Positions 1-5,699 of a stretch of 6,061 bases of DNA are shown here, one piece after another. The position numbers and the translations under genes were made by a program. Positions within the stretch are counted from its first letter, which is position 1; every line of letters begins with the position of its first letter. The stretch spans positions 1 to 6,061 of the forward strand of contig CAZAYB010000194.1 of the NCBI GenBank assembly GCA_964489215.1. The letters run 5' to 3'. The stretch is from CAZAYB01 sp964489215 (lineage in GTDB: Bacteria > Planctomycetota > Phycisphaerae > Sedimentisphaerales > Anaerohalosphaeraceae). The notes below the pieces were generated by a model. That model saw nothing but the letters and a program-made list of their open reading frames with translations. It made no database searches and was not told the origin of the DNA.

Positions 1-12
1 GTTGGTGTGAAT

Positions 13-1239
13 ATGATACATGTTAATGAAAATTTTCTGAAACTTCAGGCAGGTTATCTATTTCCTGAGATTGCAAGGCGTGTTCGGTCATTCAGCGAGA
101 ATAACCCGGATGCAGATATAATCAAGCTTGGAATTGGTGATGTTACCGAGCCATTGATTCCGGCAGCGGCGGAAGCTATGCATAAAGCTGTTGACGAAAT
201 GACAACTGCGGATGGTTTTCACGGTTACGGTCCTGAGCAGGGTTATGAGTTTCTTAGAAGGGCGGTTATTGAAAATGATTATGCCGCCAGAGGAGTAAAG
301 CTTTCAGTTGAGGAGGTTTTTGTAAGTGACGGTTCCAAGTGTGATACGGGTAATATTCAGGAGATTTTCGGAGTTGAGAACAAGATTGCAGTGACAGATC
401 CTGTGTATCCTGTTTATGTGGATACGAATGTTATGGCAGGGCGTACGGGTTGTGCGAGTGAGGGCCGATATGAGGGTATAGTTTATCTCGGTTGTACAGC
501 GGAGAATGATTTTGTTCCCAGTTTGCCGGACGATGATGTTGATATTATTTATTTATGCTATCCGAACAATCCTACTGGTGCTGTTGCGACGAAGGGACAG
601 TTGCAAAAATGGGTCGATTATGCCCGTGAGAAGAAGGCTGTTATACTTTTTGACGCTGCTTATGAGGCGTTTATTTCTGATTCTTCGATTCCGCATTCGA
701 TATATGAAATCGAGGGCAGCAGGGAGGTTGCCATTGAATTTCGCAGTTTCTCTAAAACAGCGGGTTTTACCGGTATAAGGTGTGCTTACAGTGTTGTTCC
801 TAAAGAGCTTAAGGCTTATAAGAAGGACGGCTGTGCAGTTGAAGTCAACCCGATATGGAACCGCAGGCATTGTACTAAATTTAACGGTGTTTCTTATGTA
901 ACACAAAAGGGCGCAGAGGCGGTTTACAGCAGTGAGGGACAAAAACAGGTTAAAGCTGTTATCGAGAAGTATATGTCAAATGCTTCGATTATGCTTAAGC
1001 GATTATCAGAGATGGGTTTTGAAGTTTACGGCGGCGTTAATGCACCTTATGTATGGCTTAAAACACCGAGCGGTACAGGGTCGTGGGGATTTTTTGACAC
1101 TATGCTTGAAAGTGCTAATGTTGTTGGTACTCCGGGGGCTGGGTTTGGTTTAGCGGGGGAAGGATATTTCAGATTGAGCGCATTTAACAATTCAAAGAAT
1201 GTAACCGAAGCAATGGACCGTATTGCCAAGAGCAGATAA
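13..1239 (+). CDS. dapL: LL-diaminopimelate aminotransferase
   Basis: A cytosolic pyridoxal-phosphate enzyme that converts tetrahydrodipicolinate directly to LL-diaminopimelate with glutamate as amino donor, bypassing the DapD/C/E steps of lysine and peptidoglycan synthesis. The 408-residue product has the expected family length and reads like DapL throughout: N-terminal LKLQAGYLFPEIARR, LGIGDVTEPL, GYGPEQG (about 71-77), VSDGSKCD, YPNNPTG with the PLP-contacting Asn near 186, FDAAY with Asp214, the Schiff-base lysine in SFSKTAGFTG (Lys248), NAPYVW, and the carboxylate-binding Arg387 in GEGYFRLSAF. I chose the ATG at 13 because MIHVNENFLKLQ matches the usual N-terminus; an in-frame GTG at 7 would add two residues. 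No Shine-Dalgarno is visible, though only 12 upstream bases are present. The stop codon overlaps the next start (TAATG), so the gene leads a coupled group. Any promoter lies outside the window. The assignment is secure; a generic class I aminotransferase is the only alternative and fits the motifs less well. Confidence 0.96.
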   Translation: MIHVNENFLKLQAGYLFPEIARRVRSFSENNPDADIIKLGIGDVTEPLIPAAAEAMHKAVDEMTTADGFHGYGPEQGYEFLRRAVIENDYAARGVKLSVEEVFVSDGSKCDTGNIQEIFGVENKIAVTDPVYPVYVDTNVMAGRTGCASEGRYEGIVYLGCTAENDFVPSLPDDDVDIIYLCYPNNPTGAVATKGQLQKWVDYAREKKAVILFDAAYEAFISDSSIPHSIYEIEGSREVAIEFRSFSKTAGFTGIRCAYSVVPKELKAYKKDGCAVEVNPIWNRRHCTKFNGVSYVTQKGAEAVYSSEGQKQVKAVIEKYMSNASIMLKRLSEMGFEVYGGVNAPYVWLKTPSGTGSWGFFDTMLESANVVGTPGAGFGLAGEGYFRLSAFNNSKNVTEAMDRIAKSR

Positions 1240-2369
1240 TGAGATTTATCCAGAAGTTGTTTAAGAGGTTCAGTAAACAAGCCGGTTCAGGCGGTATCGT
1301 TGACGCTTATATTGCGTTAGGGGGTAATCTTGGAGACAGCAGCGGCTATATCAACAAGGCGGTTAAAAAGCTTGATGAGCTTGAAGGTGTGGTACTGTGC
1401 GAAATGAGCAGGGTAGTTTCGAGCAGGGCATTGGCAGATTCTGAACAGCCTGATTATCTTGATGCGGTAGTGAGGGTTCGTACGAAATTGGGAGCAGATG
1501 AGCTTCTTTCGAGGCTGATACGCATAGAGGATATTCTTGGCAGACGAAGGGGTAAAAAGTGGGCGCCTCGTACGATAGACCTTGATCTTCTTCTTTACGG
1601 TGATGAGATTATTGATAAGCCTAATTTAAAAGTTCCTCACAGCCAGATGCATCTTCGTTCTTTTGCAGCAGACAGGGTTGCGGAAATATCTCCAGATTTG
1701 ATACATCCAGAGCTTGGTGTCAGTATGAAGGAGGTTTCAGAAAGGCTCAATGGAGAAAATTTTTATATAGACATCGGCAGGGGTGCATTAATCAGTGTTG
1801 CAGGTGTTATAGGAGCGGGTAAGACTACTCTTGCAAAAGCAATATCAAAACGACTTGGCTGTGAGCTTGTTCTTGAAGCTTATGACAGCAATCCTTATGT
1901 TGAGGAGGTTTTTGAGGGTAACAGCGATAAGGCACTGGATTGTCAGCTTTATTTTCTTAAGAGCAGGGCCGGGCAGCTTAATAAGGACAGGCTGATTAAA
2001 GGAGAACCGATAGTAAGTGATTACGTATTTGATAAGGAGGTTATATATTCGAGGCGAATGCTGAGCGAGGAACAGAAAGACGAATATGATAAGCATTACC
2101 GTGATGTTGTAAGGTCAATCGCTGAGCCGGTGCTTACGATATATTTAAGGGTTAGTCCTGAGGTTTGTCTTGAACGAATCAATAAGCGAAACCGAGAATA
2201 TGAGCGTCAGATAGATTTACAGCTTCTTGAAATTTTTTATAATGATTATGAAAAACTTTTTTGTGACTGGAAAAAATCGCCTTTGATAAAAATCGACGGA
2301 GATAAATTTGACACATTTGACGGCGGTGAGGTTGATAAGCTTGTAAAACAGGTTAAAATGTATATATGA
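1239..2369 (+). CDS. folK: FolK (HPPK) fused to a deoxynucleoside kinase
   Basis: A 376-residue bifunctional protein. Residues about 20-175 are 6-hydroxymethyl-7,8-dihydropterin pyrophosphokinase, which moves pyrophosphate from ATP to the pterin in folate synthesis. Visible marks are ALGGNLGD (26-33), KWAPRTIDLDLLLYGD (107-122) with the Mg-binding pair Asp114/Asp116, and VPHSQMHLRSF. Residues about 182-376 are a deoxynucleoside kinase of the dCK/dGK/bacterial dAK type: P-loop GVIGAGKT (189-196, Lys195), a likely catalytic acid Glu213 in VLEAYDSNP, SDYVFDKEVIYSRR (260-273) in the substrate-binding region, and an Arg-rich lid, RINKRNREYERQI (313-325). Both halves look complete, and I see no stop or frameshift between them. 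The first 19 residues are basic (KLFKRFSK) and precede the usual HPPK start, so they are an extension. The ATG shares one base with the dapL stop. The 3' end overlaps panC by four bases. Substrate preference of the kinase half cannot be read from sequence; its style recalls the purine deoxynucleoside kinases of Bacteroidota. Confidence 0.93.
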   Translation: MRFIQKLFKRFSKQAGSGGIVDAYIALGGNLGDSSGYINKAVKKLDELEGVVLCEMSRVVSSRALADSEQPDYLDAVVRVRTKLGADELLSRLIRIEDILGRRRGKKWAPRTIDLDLLLYGDEIIDKPNLKVPHSQMHLRSFAADRVAEISPDLIHPELGVSMKEVSERLNGENFYIDIGRGALISVAGVIGAGKTTLAKAISKRLGCELVLEAYDSNPYVEEVFEGNSDKALDCQLYFLKSRAGQLNKDRLIKGEPIVSDYVFDKEVIYSRRMLSEEQKDEYDKHYRDVVRSIAEPVLTIYLRVSPEVCLERINKRNREYERQIDLQLLEIFYNDYEKLFCDWKKSPLIKIDGDKFDTFDGGEVDKLVKQVKMYI

Positions 2370-3223
2370 AGACGGTAAAGACGATATCAGAGGTCAGGTC
2401 GCTTTCATCTGAGGCTAAAATGTCCGGTAAGCGGTTAGGTTTTGTTCCGACTATGGGTGCTTTGCATGAGGGGCATCTTTCGCTGATAGAATATGCTTTG
2501 AAAGAAAGCGATTATGTTGTTGTGAGTATATTTTTGAATCCGACACAATTTGGGCCAGATGAGGATCTGGAAAAGTATCCGAGAACTTTTGCTGAAGATG
2601 CAGAGCTTTGCGAGCAGAAAGGAGTTGATGTTTTATTTGCCCCGACGGCAGAGGTTATGTACCCTCAGGAGAATCTGACCTGGGTGAATGTTGAGAAGAT
2701 TACGGATTTTCTTTGCGGTAAGTATCGTAAGTGCCATTTTCGGGGAGTTACCACGGTTTGTGCGAAACTTTTTAATATTGTATGTCCGGATGTTGTTTTT
2801 TTTGGTCAGAAGGATGCACAGCAGGCAGCGGTGATTAAAAAGATGGTTTCAGACCTTAATATGGCAATCGAGGTTAGGGTTTGTCCTATAGTAAGGGATT
2901 ATGACGGTCTTGCCCTTAGCAGCAGGAATAAATATCTGAGTGATGATCAGCGCAACAGCGCCCTTTTGCTGTCAAAGGCAATGAGAGCTTGTGAGAAGAT
3001 GGTACAGGATGGTCTTTTGGAAACGAGTGTCCTTAAAAGTCATATGATGAAGATTTTGGGGCAATCCGAGGATATTAAAGTTGAATATCTTGAGATTGTT
3101 GATTCTTCGACTCTTGCACCAGTTGAAAGGGTTGGGGGTACGTCGATGGCGGCAGCGGCGATTTATGTTGGTCAGACAAGGCTTATAGATAATGCGATTC
3201 TAAGCGTGGACAAGGGTTATTAG
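2366..3223 (+). CDS. panC: pantothenate synthetase (pantoate-beta-alanine ligase)
   Basis: Joins D-pantoate and beta-alanine through a pantoyl-adenylate intermediate to make pantothenate, the coenzyme A precursor; cytosolic. The 285-residue product has normal family length and carries the nucleotidyltransferase-type marks in order: VPTMGALHEGH (27-37), whose His34 and His37 are the HIGH-like ATP-binding histidines; FLNPTQFGPDEDLEKYPR, with pantoate-contacting Gln61; HFRGVTTV (124-131); FGQKDAQQ (146-153); and RDYDGLALSSRN (177-188), the KMSKS-equivalent loop. The residue before HFRG is Cys123 where Gly is usual, a mild variation. The ATG overlaps the previous stop as ATGA and has no good Shine-Dalgarno, which indicates translation by re-initiation after folK. 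The last codons contain the -35 hexamer of a putative promoter for panD. PanD, next along, supplies its beta-alanine substrate. Confidence 0.97.
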   Translation: MKTVKTISEVRSLSSEAKMSGKRLGFVPTMGALHEGHLSLIEYALKESDYVVVSIFLNPTQFGPDEDLEKYPRTFAEDAELCEQKGVDVLFAPTAEVMYPQENLTWVNVEKITDFLCGKYRKCHFRGVTTVCAKLFNIVCPDVVFFGQKDAQQAAVIKKMVSDLNMAIEVRVCPIVRDYDGLALSSRNKYLSDDQRNSALLLSKAMRACEKMVQDGLLETSVLKSHMMKILGQSEDIKVEYLEIVDSSTLAPVERVGGTSMAAAAIYVGQTRLIDNAILSVDKGY

Positions 3224-3235
3224 ATAGGTTATAAT
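3207..3235 (+). promoter_or_regulatory. predicted sigma70-type promoter for panD-lgt-rhomboid
   Basis: TGGACA (3207-3212, one mismatch from TTGACA) lies exactly 17 bases before a perfect TATAAT (3230-3235). The -35 box is inside the last codons of panC and the -10 box is just after its stop. Transcription would start near 3242, leaving an AT-rich leader of about 77 bases before panD. I see no strong terminator or riboswitch-like fold in that leader, only a weak five-pair stem near 3268-3286. The spacing and hexamers are seen directly; activity is inferred. It would allow panD, lgt and the rhomboid gene to be expressed independently of the dapL-folK-panC transcript. Confidence 0.6.
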
Positions 3236-3318
3236 CGTGGGGGTTTTGGAAATTTAAGTTGCGTACAAGCGAATTTTTATGATTTGCTTTAATTGTTTTA
3301 TTTTATTCGGGATTTGAA

Positions 3319-3675
3319 ATGTTAGTAAAAGCGTTAAAAGCTAAGATTCATCGAGCGACGGTAACGGATACCAAAGTGGATTATCCGGGTAGTTTGGCAG
3401 TTGATAAGAAACTTCTTGAAGCTGTGGGGATATATGATTATGAGGCAGTTTTGATTGCAAATGTAACAAACGGCAGCAGGGCAGAGACTTATGTGATACC
3501 AGCAGAGCCCGGGAGCGGTAAAATCGAGGTTCTTGGCGGAGCTGCAAGGCTTTTCAGTCCCGGTGATATTGTTATAATTATGAATTTTTCGTTCTTTTAT
3601 CCAGAAGAGATTGAAGGATTAAAGCCAAAAGTGATAGCCGTCGATGAAAATAACAGGTTAAAGCATTATATTTAG
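3319..3675 (+). CDS. panD: aspartate 1-decarboxylase, pyruvoyl-dependent
   Basis: Decarboxylates L-aspartate to beta-alanine for pantothenate synthesis. The 118-residue proenzyme should self-cleave between Gly24 and Ser25 (YPGS at 22-25), the exact family position, so that Ser25 becomes the pyruvoyl cofactor of the alpha chain. Other key residues sit at their usual numbers: Lys9 in KAKIHRATVT, Arg54 and Thr57 near the active site, and Tyr58, the catalytic proton donor; NVTNGSR (48-54) and GDIVIIMNF are also typical. Length is slightly below the 126 residues of the E. coli protein because of a shorter C-terminus. The start is fixed by alignment of MLVKALKAKIHR with the family N-terminus. Upstream there is only a weak GGGA six bases before the ATG. 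The 95-base gap after panC carries a predicted promoter, so panD probably opens its own transcript, and lgt follows after 9 bases. I see no panZ/panM-like maturation factor in the window. Confidence 0.97.
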   Translation: MLVKALKAKIHRATVTDTKVDYPGSLAVDKKLLEAVGIYDYEAVLIANVTNGSRAETYVIPAEPGSGKIEVLGGAARLFSPGDIVIIMNFSFFYPEEIEGLKPKVIAVDENNRLKHYI

Positions 3676-3684
3676 GGTCTTAAG

Positions 3685-4854
3685 ATGAATCCAGAACTTT
3701 TTGAGCTTCCGTTTTTTGATGTAACCGTCAAAAGTTACGGTGTGATGATGGTTGTTGGTTTTCTTATGGCTGTTCTTGTTGTTCGTATAATGGCAAGGCG
3801 AGTTTCTCAGGACCCGGATCATTTTACGAATGTAGCGTTGTATGCGCTTATTGCAGGTGTGGTTGGTTCGAGGGCATTTTACGTAATCCATAACTGGTCC
3901 CAGTTTCGCGTTTCACCGATGGAAGTTTTTGCGGTCTGGAACGGCGGGCTCGAGCTTATCGGGGGAGTTGTTTTATCGGTTCTGGTAATACTTATATATC
4001 TTTGGGTGAACAGGCTTCCAGTCAGGGTTTATATGGATATTTTGACGGTTGGTCTTATGCTTGGGGTTTGTTTTGGCCGAATAGGATGTTTTCTTAACGG
4101 CTGCTGTTTTGGTATGCCGACTGATGAGCTTTGTTCGGTTCGTTTTCCATACGGTTCATTTTCTTATCAAAGCCAGGTGAATCCGGATTACGGCAGAGAG
4201 AGGGGTGAGCCTTATTTTGAGCTTCCTGCGGATTACTTTGGTTTTCCAGTAGAGAACAGCGACCAGTGGGTCAGTGCTGATGAGGAGACGAAAGATCAGG
4301 CATATCTTAAGCCTTTCGATAAGCTTAGTGCTGAACAGCAATTTGAGGTTACGAAAGGCAAGTATTCGGCCAAACCGGTTCATCCAACTCAGCTTTATTC
4401 TTCAGCTAATGCGTTTATTCTGTTTTTGATACTGCTTTTTTTCTGGTATAATGTGGGCAGGTACAGGCCGGGCAGTACATTCGGTTTGATGTTTGTTCTT
4501 TATGGGCCGACAAGGTTTTTAATAGAGTTTCTAAGGGATGACAATCCTTTCGAGGACAGCTGGTGGACCATTACTGACCAATTTACTATTTCTCAAAATA
4601 TTTCGATCTATCTGACAGCGGTTGGTTTACTTGTTCTTGCGTTTTTCTTGAGCAGGAAGCCTGTAAGTTATACTGCAGAGGTTATTGAAGAAGGAACTTC
4701 AAATGGTAATAAACGAAAGGATGCCAGCGAAAATACCGAAGTAAAAGGCAAGGAAACTGCTGATGTTGAGGCTGAAAGCGGGGCAAAGTCCGATAAGCCC
4801 GAGGTTAAAGTGGTTAAAAAACGAGGCAGGCCAAGGAAGACGCCGAGTAAATAA
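3685..4854 (+). CDS. lgt: prolipoprotein diacylglyceryl transferase, with insert and basic tail
   Basis: Inner-membrane enzyme that transfers diacylglycerol from phosphatidylglycerol to the lipobox cysteine of prolipoproteins, the first step of lipoprotein maturation. Seven membrane segments can be placed at about 17-37, 48-68, 88-108, 116-134, 240-257, 264-282 and 306-323. The Lgt signature is GRIGCFLNGCCFG (131-143), whose Arg132 matches E. coli Arg143; HPTQLY (233-238) and YGPTRFLIEFLRDDNP (273-288) follow, with Tyr273 and Arg277 matching E. coli Tyr235 and Arg239. At 389 residues it is about 100 longer than E. coli Lgt. The excess is a hydrophilic, acidic periplasmic insert (about 150-228) and a charged cytoplasmic tail (about 325-389) ending KKRGRPRKTPSK, an AT-hook-like sequence. 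Where E. coli has FHGG with the important His103, this protein has LIGG (Ile92). The start is nine bases after panD, with only a weak AGGG upstream. The family call is firm, but activity is not proven given the changed residue. Confidence 0.93.
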   Translation: MNPELFELPFFDVTVKSYGVMMVVGFLMAVLVVRIMARRVSQDPDHFTNVALYALIAGVVGSRAFYVIHNWSQFRVSPMEVFAVWNGGLELIGGVVLSVLVILIYLWVNRLPVRVYMDILTVGLMLGVCFGRIGCFLNGCCFGMPTDELCSVRFPYGSFSYQSQVNPDYGRERGEPYFELPADYFGFPVENSDQWVSADEETKDQAYLKPFDKLSAEQQFEVTKGKYSAKPVHPTQLYSSANAFILFLILLFFWYNVGRYRPGSTFGLMFVLYGPTRFLIEFLRDDNPFEDSWWTITDQFTISQNISIYLTAVGLLVLAFFLSRKPVSYTAEVIEEGTSNGNKRKDASENTEVKGKETADVEAESGAKSDKPEVKVVKKRGRPRKTPSK

Positions 4855-4880
4855 TTATAAGCATTTAGAGAAAGCATAAA

Positions 4881-5699
4881 ATGGGAATATACGACCGAAA
4901 TTATTCACGGGGCAATTTTAATCAACAGCCTGTAAGGCTTGTACTTCCGCCTATGACTCCTGTTGTGAAATTGCTTCTTATTGCGAATATAGTTGTTTTT
5001 GTTTTGTCTCTGGTACCGCAGATCGGCAAGATTTTCATGGTATGGTTTTCCGTTTTTCCGGAAAACCTTGCAATGTCGCTCCAGCTATGGCGTTTACTTA
5101 CATATCAGTTTCTTCACGGCGATATTTTCCATATATTCTTTAATATGCTTATACTGTATTTTTTCGGTCCCATACTTGAGAGGCTCTGGGCGAGTAAGAG
5201 ATTTTTGATATTTTATCTTAGCTGCGGTGCGATGGGCGGGATTTTGTATCCTGTTTTGGTTGGCTTGGGTTTTCTTGAGGCAGGTCCAATGATAGGAGCA
5301 TCGGGGGCGATATACGGGATGCTTGCAGCGATGGCGATTATGTATCCTAAAATGCAGGTTCTTGTTTTTGGTATATTTCCAGTACCGCTTGGTATCCTGG
5401 CTATAATAATGGCATTTATAAGTTTTCTTGGTTTGATGGGCGGACCAAATGCAGGAGGCGAAGCGGCTCACCTTTCAGGTATGGCAGCTGGGGCAGTTTA
5501 TGTTTTGTGGAAGCCTTGGCTTGAAAAGTCAAAGTTTAAAGCTAAAGAGGGTTCCTGGGAACGCAAGATGCAGAAAGAAAAAGATTTTCAGGCTCGTCTT
5601 GATGAAATTCTTGATAAGGTTCACAGGTCTGGGCTTTCGAGCCTTACTCGCAAGGAAAAGAAAATACTCAAGGAAGCAACCCGCCGGGAAAAGGGTTAG
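4881..5699 (+). CDS. rhomboid family intramembrane serine protease
   Basis: A polytopic membrane protease that cleaves membrane-protein substrates within or next to the bilayer; the substrate is unknown. The 272-residue product has a six-helix rhomboid core (about 27-210) with the diagnostic residues: LWRLLTYQFLHG (69-80), HIFFN (84-88), whose His84 and Asn88 match the GlpG oxyanion pair His150/Asn154, GASGAIYG (139-146) with nucleophile Ser141, and EAAHLSGMAAG (194-204) with catalytic His197. The dyad is intact, so activity is expected. The N-terminus MGIYDRNYSRG is hydrophilic and resembles planctomycete rhomboids. After the last helix, residues 211-272 form a basic cytosolic tail; LDEILDKVHRSGLSSLTRKEKKIL (240-263) recalls the small helical domain often attached to rhomboids (DUF6576-like, from memory). 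The gene begins 26 bases after lgt with no clear ribosome-binding site, and is the last gene of the run. Co-location with lgt suggests shared envelope expression, not a proven functional link. Confidence 0.94.
   Translation: MGIYDRNYSRGNFNQQPVRLVLPPMTPVVKLLLIANIVVFVLSLVPQIGKIFMVWFSVFPENLAMSLQLWRLLTYQFLHGDIFHIFFNMLILYFFGPILERLWASKRFLIFYLSCGAMGGILYPVLVGLGFLEAGPMIGASGAIYGMLAAMAIMYPKMQVLVFGIFPVPLGILAIIMAFISFLGLMGGPNAGGEAAHLSGMAAGAVYVLWKPWLEKSKFKAKEGSWERKMQKEKDFQARLDEILDKVHRSGLSSLTRKEKKILKEATRREKG

Noticed and set aside
553..942. Minus-strand open frame opposite dapL
   Set aside because: It is a shadow of the strongly conserved dapL frame, with no motif of its own.
5094..5471. Minus-strand open frame opposite the rhomboid gene
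   Set aside because: It lies opposite the conserved rhomboid catalytic region; its Lys/His/Tyr-rich translation is typical of an antisense shadow.
5678..5697. AACCC/GGGTT inverted repeat at the rhomboid stop, considered as a terminator
   Set aside because: It has only five pairs and no T-run after it, and it lies within coding sequence.
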